A DNA stretch of 43,132 bases from assembly GCA_051252075.1 (NCBI GenBank), contig JBPOFU010000020.1:1-43132 (forward strand). Reading direction: 5' to 3'. Below are positions 6,632 through 14,753 of the stretch, piece after piece; positions within the stretch are counted from its first letter, which is position 1; each line of letters opens with the position of its first letter. Made by a program: the position numbers and the translations under genes. The notes beneath the pieces are model-generated. The model was not told the DNA's origin, searched no databases, and was given only the letters and a program-made list of their open reading frames with translations. The stretch is from Oceanococcus sp051252075. Lineage in GTDB: Bacteria > Pseudomonadota > Gammaproteobacteria > Nevskiales > Oceanococcaceae.

Positions 6632-9436
6632 TTAAAACTTGTACTTCAGCGTGCTTCCCCAGGTACGGCCTGGGCCTTTACCCACCAAGTACTGGTTGAA
6701 TACACCCAGCACGAAGGCATTGGCGGGATAATCTTCATCCGTTAGGTTTTTAATCCAACTGATAAATTCCCACTGCCCATTCGGGCTGCCAAAGTTAAAT
6801 GAGGCATTGGTCAGGGTACGATCTGGTACCCAACCCACATTCAGAGGGCTGAGGAACTGCTTTGATTGGTAGCTTGCATCTATGCGACCGTTAAAGTCCC
6901 AATCGAACAGATGCGTGTTGTAGTTCAACCCGAGGGAACCTTGAACCTTGGAGGTTCGAGCCAGTTGATTCCCACCTACACCACCATCCAAAGGACAGGT
7001 AACTCCGTCACAATGGAACGATCCCGTAGACGCGCCACCTGAGTAAATTACCCCTTCATCATATGTGGCATCGTTGTAAGTAAAGCCCAAGTCCATGGAA
7101 AAACCATAGGGTAGAAAGACACTGGATTCGAGCTCAATACCGAGGCTGCTTGCGCCACCTAAATTGGTAATAACGTCGGAGGATGAAAGCCCACCCGTCT
7201 GCGGCGGCACACCACCCTGCATGCCCGTCCATTCAATTAAGTAAACCGCGCCATTCAATGTGACCATACGACCAAAGAAGCTATTTTTGGAGCCTATCTC
7301 ATAGGTCCAGTTTTCTGCTTCATCATAGGTTTGTTCAGTTTCCACGCTGGAGTTGTTAAAACCGCCAGATTTCACACCTTTCGCAGCAGACACATACAGC
7401 ATGCTGCTATCCGCCCACTGCCAATTTATAATCCCGCGTGGTGTGAAGTAATTATAAGATTCATCATCAAACGGCAATAGCGCACCCGTTAAGGTCGGGG
7501 CGAATAGCGGTTCGACAGGCTCATTCGGTGGCCCATAGGTCACGCTCTCACCATCGGCCAACATGTTGAAGTCGGTAAAGCGCACCACTTCTTTATCTTC
7601 CATAGTGAAGCGACCTTCTAAGGTTGCTTCGATAGTCGGCGTGATCTGATAAGAAACTGATGCAAAGGCCGCCGTGATCGAATCTTTGTAACCGGTCCAT
7701 TCACCGCGATTCACACCACCGTGTTGGCGCGTGTATTGATCCCAAGCCGGACCGACAGTCAGCGTGGTTTGTTCCGCTATCGAATTCGGATGAGACAAAG
7801 GTTCGTTGCAATGGCGGATATTTTCTTCGGAATCCGCATTGCACAAGTCATTAATGAATAGTGAGGTCCACTCCTGATCTTCAACCACCGAATAGTACAA
7901 GCCAGTGCTAATCAGCAAATCGCTGGCGAATTCCCAATCCAAACGAAGCTCGTGTGAAAACGATTCCAGCTCTGAATTTGGCCGACCACTGGCCGTATTG
8001 GCAAAGGTATATGCACCCTCATCGTTATAATCTAAGGTGTAACGCACCAAGTCCGTCATGATGCCGCGCCCCTTTAAAGGGTCTTCATCACTGGTACCGC
8101 CATCGGTATAGGACTCATGATCGGCTTGACCATACATATAGTGCACGGTCATTGCCTCCGACAAATCGTATTCTGTCGATAGGGTCACGACGCTGGTGAC
8201 ACCACGGAAGCCGATCGCTCTGGGGTCAACCACAATGCCATCAACTGTGCGTGGCGCAACGTCAGATGCGTAGTTGGGTAACTCGCCACACCAGAGTGTG
8301 TATCCGGTACGCTCATGGGTCGGGCTGGGCACACCAATGTCAGAGACAGTCGCGGTATTGCAGTTCAGGTCGTTTTCCGATTCCAAACGCAAACCGAAAC
8401 GAGCCGCGTTCACGCCGGAAATACCATAACCCGCGCCGGTTTCGTGCGTTAGTTCGCTGCGGTAATAACCCACTCGTGTGCGCAATTTTTCAATCGGCTC
8501 GTAGGCCAATGACAAACTATAAGTTGCGTCATTGTGGCCACCCAGCATGCCCTGCACGTTGTCACCGATAGGGTCGGCATTCGCTACTGGGTGATTATTC
8601 TTCGTGTGGCCATCGTAACGGGACACACCGGCACTGAATTTACCGAATAAAGTCTGTGAGTCATCCAAGGGACCGCTCATGCTGAAACGATACTGCTCAC
8701 GACTGTTATCGCCCATGGTCGCCATCAAATAGCCTTCCGGCTCTGCGCCTGGACGCAAGGTGATGTAGTTCACCGCACCGGCAAATGCATTGCGACCAAA
8801 CAAGGCGTTTTGCGGGCCTTTGACGACTTCAACCCGCTGCATGTCGATCATGCCGAGATCCAACATACTTTGACGTTGCAAATACACCCCATCAATAAAA
8901 AACGAGACGTTTTGCACGCGTGAGGTGGTGAATTGCTGAGCCAAGCCCCGAATCACCGCGTTGCCATGAGCACCACCCGATTGAAAGGCTTCAAAGGTAA
9001 ATCCAGGCGTGGATGCAGCGATGTCGTCCAAGCCGTTCATACCACGCTGCTCTAAAACGTCTGCGTTAAATGGAGTAACTGACAGAGGAATCTCTTGTAT
9101 GGACTCTGCCCGTTTACGCGCAGTCACAATGATTTCTTCAAGGTGAGCGGGCCGTTTAGTTAACACCGCTCGCTGCACGGGTACTGGCTCTTCTGGCAAC
9201 TCAACCACTTTAAGTTGCTCCGGCGCCGATTCATTATTATTCGTAGCTGCCGGCTGCGCTGCTGTGGATGTTTGCGCACTCGGCGCAGCCGCATCCTCAC
9301 CAAACAGTGCATCAAAGTCCAGCTCATCTTGAGCTTCAGCGTCTTGCGCCATCAATCCGCTAGGAACCATTGACGCAAATACGCCAAGGATTAACGCGCG
9401 GACAAAGATGGGCCGAAACCCGTTAGACATCAACAT
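6632..9436 (-). CDS. TonB-dependent outer-membrane receptor
   Basis: 934 residues: a signal peptide ending near AQD (residues 30-32), a long low-complexity linker, a TonB box EEIIVTA (101-107), a plug domain with VIRGL and FIDGVYL motifs, and a 22-strand barrel ending in an aromatic residue (final residues LKYKF). It is of the large iron-complex-receptor-like type that imports siderophores, vitamins, or plant and algal compounds. A short acidic-hydrophobic motif, ELDFDALFGED (38-48), before the plug is echoed in the second receptor of this window. Paired cysteines in probable surface loops suggest disulfides. The AGGAG site is six bases before the ATG. It is divergent from the catabolic-looking operon at 9585, which hints at the substrate source; the ligand is unknown. 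Confidence 0.93.
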   Translation of the reverse strand: MLMSNGFRPIFVRALILGVFASMVPSGLMAQDAEAQDELDFDALFGEDAAAPSAQTSTAAQPAATNNNESAPEQLKVVELPEEPVPVQRAVLTKRPAHLEEIIVTARKRAESIQEIPLSVTPFNADVLEQRGMNGLDDIAASTPGFTFEAFQSGGAHGNAVIRGLAQQFTTSRVQNVSFFIDGVYLQRQSMLDLGMIDMQRVEVVKGPQNALFGRNAFAGAVNYITLRPGAEPEGYLMATMGDNSREQYRFSMSGPLDDSQTLFGKFSAGVSRYDGHTKNNHPVANADPIGDNVQGMLGGHNDATYSLSLAYEPIEKLRTRVGYYRSELTHETGAGYGISGVNAARFGLRLESENDLNCNTATVSDIGVPSPTHERTGYTLWCGELPNYASDVAPRTVDGIVVDPRAIGFRGVTSVVTLSTEYDLSEAMTVHYMYGQADHESYTDGGTSDEDPLKGRGIMTDLVRYTLDYNDEGAYTFANTASGRPNSELESFSHELRLDWEFASDLLISTGLYYSVVEDQEWTSLFINDLCNADSEENIRHCNEPLSHPNSIAEQTTLTVGPAWDQYTRQHGGVNRGEWTGYKDSITAAFASVSYQITPTIEATLEGRFTMEDKEVVRFTDFNMLADGESVTYGPPNEPVEPLFAPTLTGALLPFDDESYNYFTPRGIINWQWADSSMLYVSAAKGVKSGGFNNSSVETEQTYDEAENWTYEIGSKNSFFGRMVTLNGAVYLIEWTGMQGGVPPQTGGLSSSDVITNLGGASSLGIELESSVFLPYGFSMDLGFTYNDATYDEGVIYSGGASTGSFHCDGVTCPLDGGVGGNQLARTSKVQGSLGLNYNTHLFDWDFNGRIDASYQSKQFLSPLNVGWVPDRTLTNASFNFGSPNGQWEFISWIKNLTDEDYPANAFVLGVFNQYLVGKGPGRTWGSTLKYKF

Positions 9437-9535
9437 ACTGCTCTCCTAAATGAGCGCTTACCAATCTGTGTGCTGACCGTACGCAAAATAGCGACCGGCC
9501 GGAATCTAAACCGCACCCATTCTGTGAAGGGCTAT

Positions 9536-9544
9536 TGATATAAT
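9536..9544 (+). promoter_or_regulatory. Extended -10 promoter for the 9585-15379 operon
   Basis: TGATATAAT is a perfect extended -10 (TGn plus TATAAT), 40 bases before the TTG start at 9585. No good -35 is visible 17 bases upstream, which is tolerated at extended -10 promoters or suggests an activator. It lies in the 148-base gap divergent to the TonB receptor gene. Confidence 0.55.
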
Positions 9545-9584
9545 GTACTATTGTTATGTCATTTAGACAAGGGAGCTTTTTGCC

Positions 9585-10265
9585 TTGGAAACCTACTCGC
9601 TCAGCGTCGCCTTATTCGATTTCATTCCGGTGATTTTGAATGCAATCGCCATGCCAATGTTGGCATTGGCTATCGGCTTTCACCTGCCACGCTTTCGTAG
9701 GTTTGCTTGGCTGGCTGCGATAAGCATTCCCTTGGGCGGCCTGTGCAAAGCCAGCTGGAAGCTGATTCTAGCCATCCAGAATACAGCTTATGACTATCTT
9801 GAAAATATGCTGTTCATACTGATGGCCCCGGGCTTCGTGGCCATGGCTTTTGGACTCCACCATGCCGTAAATGCGTGGCTAGCTACTCCCACTGCAGGTG
9901 ACAACAACCCATCCTCGGTCCGCCCAGCGCTTTGGCTGGCTTTAACGATGGCTGGCGCTGCACTTGCCGCTGTTTTGTCACCAGAAACTCGGCTTTGGTT
10001 TTTCTGGCTGCTACTGCTAACTAGCCTGGCCAATATCAGCCTGTTGTTTCACGCCATTCGTGCAACCCATAGAAAAAAACTGGGTCTGCTTACTATGGGT
10101 AGCTTCGTTTTCAATTTGCTTGCCATGCTCGCTATGGGCGGCCTCAGCCGCTTACCCGCGGGTGAAGCCAGCGCCTGGATACAACAAAGCGTTAATTTAT
10201 TCGCTCAGGCCGCCCTACTCTATGGTTGTTGGCGTCTTAGTCACGCCATGCGTACTCAATATTAA
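9585..10265 (+). CDS. Seven-TM membrane protein of unknown function
   Basis: 226 residues, almost entirely hydrophobic, with about seven predicted helices and short loops. The start is TTG at 9585, preceded by GGGAG with a spacing of 9, and no in-frame ATG lies near it. There is no transporter or enzyme signature I can name. His occurs in helix-flanking positions (GFHLPRF, FGLHHAV, FHAIRATH), so a metal or cofactor role is possible. It is the first gene of a colinear run through 15379 and may be a sensor, permease or membrane anchor for the exported protein that follows 9 bases later. Confidence 0.6.
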   Translation: METYSLSVALFDFIPVILNAIAMPMLALAIGFHLPRFRRFAWLAAISIPLGGLCKASWKLILAIQNTAYDYLENMLFILMAPGFVAMAFGLHHAVNAWLATPTAGDNNPSSVRPALWLALTMAGAALAAVLSPETRLWFFWLLLLTSLANISLLFHAIRATHRKKLGLLTMGSFVFNLLAMLAMGGLSRLPAGEASAWIQQSVNLFAQAALLYGCWRLSHAMRTQY

Positions 10266-10274
10266 GGAATGACC

Positions 10275-10802
10275 GTGAAATCTTATTTGCTTGCTCTGTT
10301 CACCATCGCGGCGCTGCCGTACTCCACAAATATTTTGGCCAGTGATATCGGAGACATGCTTCCTATATTCAGCATGCAGGACCAGTCCGGCAATGAGCAC
10401 AGTCTGGATGACAACACCCGCCGCATATACGCCAATAACAGCCGCGGTGGTGGCAAGTTGATGGAAGCGGCCATGAAGGATTTGGATCAAAGTCATTTGG
10501 ATCAACAAAACGCTCTGGTCATCGCCGAAATCAGCAAAGCTCCCGGCTTTGTGAAACGCATGATCAGCTCAGGCTTGAAAGATCGCGGCTACAACACCTT
10601 GGTGGATAAAAAGGGTGTCAGTCGTAAATTTGTCCGCTATGTTTCTGATCGCGTCACCATCATCGAACTGCAGCAGCGCCAGATTATTGCGATCCGCAAT
10701 ATTTCAGATACCGAAGAACTCAAAAAAGAACTGCTGCAAGTTCTAGAAACCCAGGAACCGGCGAGCCCAGAAGAAACTCCGGCGCCAACCAGCAGCGAGT
10801 AA
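10275..10802 (+). CDS. Exported thioredoxin-fold-like protein without CXXC
   Basis: About 175 residues. An ATG at 10269 directly abuts the AAGGA ribosome-binding site, whereas the in-frame GTG at 10275 has the normal six-base spacing and begins a clean signal peptide (K-S-Y-L-L-A-L-F... to ILAS). GTG is therefore preferred. The mature part starts with a peroxiredoxin/YtfJ-like segment, GDMLPIFSMQDQSG, and continues with a strand-helix pattern typical of thioredoxin folds. No Cys remains in the mature protein, so it cannot do dithiol chemistry. The tail is Pro/Glu/Ser-rich. Likely periplasmic, function unknown, and cotranscribed with the genes on either side. Confidence 0.6.
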   Translation: MKSYLLALFTIAALPYSTNILASDIGDMLPIFSMQDQSGNEHSLDDNTRRIYANNSRGGGKLMEAAMKDLDQSHLDQQNALVIAEISKAPGFVKRMISSGLKDRGYNTLVDKKGVSRKFVRYVSDRVTIIELQQRQIIAIRNISDTEELKKELLQVLETQEPASPEETPAPTSSE

Positions 10803-10845
10803 ATTACTCACCATATAACTATTTAGCCCCTCATTAGGAAAGCAG

Positions 10846-11520
10846 ATGGAACAGTCTGATAAAACAGCCCGAGAAATTTGGGCAGAGGTCAAAGCCAACC
10901 CCAATCGGGCACGTTTCGGTTACGGCCGCAAAGCGGCGTTGGTCAATATCGACGTACAAAAGGCCTACACAGCGGTCGACGAATTCAAAACCGCATACGA
11001 AACCGATCCACGCCAAATTGAATACATCAATGCTTTGGCGGCAGGTTTTCGCAAGCTAGCCTGGCCAGTGGTGTGGACGCACGTGGCCTATCTGGAATCC
11101 GCAGAAGATGCCGGTGTTTGGGGCACACGTACCGACACTCCTGATTCGCTACAAAACATCAAATACGATTCACGGCGCAGTGAGTTCGATGACCGCTGCG
11201 AAATCGACCGCACACGTGACGTGATTTACACCAAGCGCATGCCATCGCCATTTTTCGAAACGCCGTTGCAGTCCTTGCTGGTCTGGCATCAAGTAGACAC
11301 CGTTATATTTACCGGTGGTTCAACTTCAGGCTGCATCCGCGCAGCCGCGGTAGATTCACTGTCACGTGGCTATCGCAGCATCGTGCCGGAACAATGCGTG
11401 GCAGACAAACACGAGTCTTATCACTACGCCAATCTGACTGACTTGATGTTGAAGTACGCCGATGTGGTGGATGTAAACGAAACCTTAAATTGGCTGGATG
11501 AGCGAAACACACAGGGCTGA
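10846..11520 (+). CDS. Isochorismatase-family amidohydrolase
   Basis: 224 residues of the cysteine-hydrolase branch that includes N-carbamoylsarcosine amidase and maleamate amidohydrolase. The catalytic triad is visible: Asp36 (VNIDVQKAY), Lys130 (YTKRMPS) and Cys163 (STSGCIRAAAVDS). The family hydrolyses C-N bonds of small amides, releasing ammonia or carbamate. AGGA lies six bases before the ATG. It is followed with overlap or a 4-base gap by two PuuE-type hydrolases and then a LeuCD-like hydratase. In that setting the best-fitting inferred role is hydrolysis of a half-amide made by ring opening of a cyclic imide. Ureide or carbamoyl substrates remain possible. Confidence 0.85.
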   Translation: MEQSDKTAREIWAEVKANPNRARFGYGRKAALVNIDVQKAYTAVDEFKTAYETDPRQIEYINALAAGFRKLAWPVVWTHVAYLESAEDAGVWGTRTDTPDSLQNIKYDSRRSEFDDRCEIDRTRDVIYTKRMPSPFFETPLQSLLVWHQVDTVIFTGGSTSGCIRAAAVDSLSRGYRSIVPEQCVADKHESYHYANLTDLMLKYADVVDVNETLNWLDERNTQG

Positions 11521-11524
11521 AGCA

Positions 11525-12436
11525 ATGAAGGAAGATCCCGGGTATTACGATTTTTGGCCTTACAAAGGTCGCCCCAAGATTCGCTGGCCGAATGGTGCCC
11601 GTATCGCATTTTGGGTGGCTCCGAATATTGAGTTCTATGAACTCAATCCTCCGCAAAACGAATTCCGCAAAGCCTGGCCAACGCCGCAACCTTCTATTCC
11701 TGGCTATAGCATTCGCGACTACGGCAATCGCGTCGGCCATATGCGGCAGATGAATTTGCTAGAGAAATACGGCATCCGCGGATCTATATCGCTGTCCGCT
11801 GCCCTGTGTGAGCATCACCCGGAAATCATAGAACTGTGCAAAGAACGGGATTGGGAATTCTTTTCCCACGGCATCTACAACACTCGTTACACCTATGGCC
11901 TGAGCGAAGAGCAAGAACGGGCGATGATTCTGGATGCCATGGACACCATAGAAAAGCACAGCGGACGCCGTCCAGCGGGCTATCTGGCACCAGCACTGTC
12001 GCATTCAGAATCCACGGTCGATTTGTTTGCCGAAGCTGGCGGCACGTATACCTGTGATTTGTTCCATGACGATCAACCCACGCCGCTGAAGCTGCGCAGC
12101 GGCAAGCCGTTTGTCTCCATCCCCTATTCACTGGAAATGAACGACACCATCGCCTATGTCGTGAACAAGGTGGAGCCACGTCTGTATGGGCAGATGATCA
12201 AAGATTGTTTCGATCAACTGTACGCCGAAGGTGAAGAGTCGGGCACGGTGATGTGCATACCAACCCATAACTACCAAGTCGCCTGCCCGCATCGCATGAA
12301 GGCGTTTGAAGAAGCCCTGGAATACATCACCGGCCATTCCGATGTCTGGGTGACCACCGGGCGGGAAATCGCGGATTACTACTTAGAGCACCACTACGAT
12401 GAGGCCTGTTCAGCGATAGCAGGGAGCCCAGCATGA
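11525..12436 (+). CDS. PuuE/imidase-type polysaccharide-deacetylase-fold hydrolase (first copy)
   Basis: 303 residues from ATG 11525, which has AGGG upstream; an in-frame ATG at 11498 inside the preceding gene would add nine residues. The protein matches the PuuE allantoinase/cyclic imide hydrolase branch of the CE4 polysaccharide deacetylase fold. It has RDYGNRVG in place of the TFDD motif, a single His in FFSHG and the late IPYSLEMND segment, which parallels IPYTLDAND in PuuE. A conserved His-containing strand, PTHN, lies near the C-terminus. The second His of the CE4 H-x3-H metal motif is absent, as in PuuE. Expected chemistry is hydrolysis of a cyclic amide or imide rather than chitin or peptidoglycan. 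No signal peptide, so cytoplasmic. Confidence 0.78.
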   Translation: MKEDPGYYDFWPYKGRPKIRWPNGARIAFWVAPNIEFYELNPPQNEFRKAWPTPQPSIPGYSIRDYGNRVGHMRQMNLLEKYGIRGSISLSAALCEHHPEIIELCKERDWEFFSHGIYNTRYTYGLSEEQERAMILDAMDTIEKHSGRRPAGYLAPALSHSESTVDLFAEAGGTYTCDLFHDDQPTPLKLRSGKPFVSIPYSLEMNDTIAYVVNKVEPRLYGQMIKDCFDQLYAEGEESGTVMCIPTHNYQVACPHRMKAFEEALEYITGHSDVWVTTGREIADYYLEHHYDEACSAIAGSPA

Positions 12437-13350
12437 GCAATGATCCGTTGAGCTACCCCATGCGCCAGTACGGCATGGATCACACCCGCTACGATTGGTC
12501 CATGCTGACTGATCGAAAAGCGGTGCAATGGCCACAGGGCAAAACGCTGGCTTTATGGGTCAATATCAACCTGCAATTTTTCCCGCTCAACCCTACAGGG
12601 CAGCCGGTCAAAGTGCCGGGCAATATGAGCATGCCCTATCCGGATCTTCGCCATTACAGTCTGCGAGACTACGGCAACCGTGTGGGCATATACCGCATAC
12701 TTGATGTGCTTGATCGTTGCGCAGTCAATCCCACCGTGGCCATCAATACACGGCTGGCAGAACGTTACCCCGCCCTGCTGAAAACCATCACGGGTCGCGG
12801 CGACGAGATTCTTGCTCATTCCTGGAGCATGGACACAGCCCACGCCGGTGGCTTGGAGCTGGAACAAGAAGCAAAACTGGTCAGCGATTCACTTTCTCGC
12901 TTGCGAGAGTTGAGCCAGCAGGATATCCGCGGCTGGCTATCGCCCGGTAAACAACAAAGTGCAAACACCCCGGAACTCATCCGCGAACACGGCATTGACT
13001 ATGTCTGCGATTGGGTCAACGATGATATGCCATATCGCTTCAACACCAATAATGGCGGTTTGTGGTCCATGCCCTTGTCCACGGAACTCGAAGACCGCTT
13101 TGTGTTGATGGACAACCTGCATTGCGCCTCATCTTGGGCTGAGCAAATTACCGACGCTTGTGATTTCCTGCTCAAAGAGTCACAAGAACAAGGCGGACGC
13201 ATATTGGCGCTCAATCTCCATCCGTGGGTGATCGGTCAGCCACATCGCATCAAATATTTAGCACAAGCTTTGGAGCACATCACCGCACAAAACGGCGTGT
13301 GGTCGGCCACAGCCGGTGACATCTTGGATGCTTTCACGGCGCAGCAATGA
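12433..13350 (+). CDS. PuuE/imidase-type polysaccharide-deacetylase-fold hydrolase (second copy)
   Basis: 305 residues, a diverged paralogue of the preceding product. The shared block RDYGNRVG (78-85) and a matching layout identify the same branch, but its His motif is AHSWSMDTAH rather than SHGIYN, and the C-terminal block is NLHPWVIGQPHR (261-272). Both His and Asp pockets therefore differ between the two copies. The start overlaps the previous stop (ATGA) with GGGAG upstream, and its own stop overlaps the next start. Tandem diverged copies suggest two substrates, two enantiomers, or a hetero-oligomer. No signal peptide. The activity is inferred from the family, not known. Confidence 0.75.
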   Translation: MSNDPLSYPMRQYGMDHTRYDWSMLTDRKAVQWPQGKTLALWVNINLQFFPLNPTGQPVKVPGNMSMPYPDLRHYSLRDYGNRVGIYRILDVLDRCAVNPTVAINTRLAERYPALLKTITGRGDEILAHSWSMDTAHAGGLELEQEAKLVSDSLSRLRELSQQDIRGWLSPGKQQSANTPELIREHGIDYVCDWVNDDMPYRFNTNNGGLWSMPLSTELEDRFVLMDNLHCASSWAEQITDACDFLLKESQEQGGRILALNLHPWVIGQPHRIKYLAQALEHITAQNGVWSATAGDILDAFTAQQ

Positions 13351-14753
13351 CTCCACAAACACTGTTCGAGAAAATCTGGAATCAGCACAAGATCATCGAA
13401 GACGAAGATGGCAGCAGCCTAATCCTGATCGATCGCATCTTTTTGCACGAACGCACCGGTGCGGTGGCTTTAGAAAGCCTAAGCGATGCTGGTCGGCCGA
13501 TAAAAACACCGTCCTCGGTGTTTTGCACCATGGACCACATCGTCGACACCACCGCCGGACGCAATGACGACACTCGCATGCCCAGTGGTGGCGACTTTAT
13601 CCGCGCGACGCGGCAAGCCGCCAACAACAGCGGCATACGTTTGTTTGATCTGGATGATCCGCAGCAAGGCATAGTTCATGTGATCAGCCCTGAACTCGGC
13701 ATCGTATTGCCGGGGCTTACCTTGGTTTGCCCGGACTCACACACCTGCACGCAAGGTGCCTTGGGCGCACTGGCTTGGGGTATCGGTTCCAGCGAAGCCG
13801 AGCATGCCTTGGCCACACAAACACTGCGGCTGAACAAACCCAAAACCATGCGAGTGAACTTTGAAGGCACGCTGCCTGAAGGAGTGACAGCCAAAGACAT
13901 GATCCTGCATTTGATCGGTCAGTATGGCGCCAGCGGCGGCAGCGGTTATGTGCTTGAGTTTGCCGGATCCGCAGTGCGCGATTTGGCCATAGAAGCGCGT
14001 ATGACCCTGTGCAATATGGCGGTAGAATTTTCAGCTTTCAGTGGCCTCATTGCCGCCGATGAAAAAACCTTTTCCTATTTAAAGGGACGCGAACATGCCC
14101 CTAGCGGCGAACAGTGGGAGCAAGCGCTAGCGGCCTGGGGCGAACTCCACAGCGATGACGACGCCCGCTTCGATGCAGAGATCAGCATCGATTGCAGCAC
14201 TTTGTCCACGACAGTGACCTGGGGCACCAGCCCCGAGCACACCACCACCGTCGCCGGGCTGATACCCGACCCCGCCAATGCTAAAAGTGAAAATCAACGC
14301 ACCGCCATGCTGCGCGCCCTCGCCTATCAGGACCTACAGCCCGGCCAGGCCATGCGTGATCTGCAAATCAATTCAGCCTTCATAGGCTCTTGCACCAACA
14401 GCCGATTGTCCGATTTGCGTGCCGCCGCCGCGATATTGAAAGATCGTAAAGTTGCCGAGGGCGTCAAGGCAATTTGCGTACCCGGATCGTCAACGGTCAA
14501 GCGCGCCGCAGAAGCTGAAGGGTTACACCTCATCTTTCAAAAAGCCGGCTTTGAATGGCGAGAATCCGGCTGCTCCATGTGCTTTTTTGCCGGCGGCGAA
14601 TCCATGGGCTATCGCGAACGGGTGATTTCCACCACCAATCGAAACTTTGAATCACGCCAGGGTCCAGAAACGCGCAGCCACCTCGCCAGCCCGGTGACGG
14701 TCGCCGCCTCTGCCGTACTCGGCCGCATAGGCGAAGCCAAGGAACTCAGCTGA
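13347..14753 (+). CDS. LeuC-like hydratase large subunit (aconitase family)
   Basis: 468 residues of the aconitase/isopropylmalate isomerase large-subunit family. The three 4Fe-4S ligands are present: Cys349 (GSCTNSR), Cys409 and Cys412 (SGCSMC). DSHTCTQGALG (130-140) and TNRNFESRQG (430-439) are family blocks. Deviations from biosynthetic LeuC are clear: MDHIVDT replaces the usual DHNVPT, and CSMCFFAGGES replaces CSMCLAMNPD, next to the cluster and substrate. No other leucine genes are nearby. With the small subunit it should add or remove water on a di- or tricarboxylate; maleate, citraconate or dimethylmaleate hydratases of this family are the closest conceptual match. ATGA overlap with the gene before it. 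Confidence 0.85.
   Translation: MTPQTLFEKIWNQHKIIEDEDGSSLILIDRIFLHERTGAVALESLSDAGRPIKTPSSVFCTMDHIVDTTAGRNDDTRMPSGGDFIRATRQAANNSGIRLFDLDDPQQGIVHVISPELGIVLPGLTLVCPDSHTCTQGALGALAWGIGSSEAEHALATQTLRLNKPKTMRVNFEGTLPEGVTAKDMILHLIGQYGASGGSGYVLEFAGSAVRDLAIEARMTLCNMAVEFSAFSGLIAADEKTFSYLKGREHAPSGEQWEQALAAWGELHSDDDARFDAEISIDCSTLSTTVTWGTSPEHTTTVAGLIPDPANAKSENQRTAMLRALAYQDLQPGQAMRDLQINSAFIGSCTNSRLSDLRAAAAILKDRKVAEGVKAICVPGSSTVKRAAEAEGLHLIFQKAGFEWRESGCSMCFFAGGESMGYRERVISTTNRNFESRQGPETRSHLASPVTVAASAVLGRIGEAKELS

Noticed and set aside
11525..13350. Chitin or peptidoglycan deacetylases
   Set aside because: Both proteins lack signal peptides and the full CE4 metal triad, and their blocks match the PuuE/imidase branch instead.
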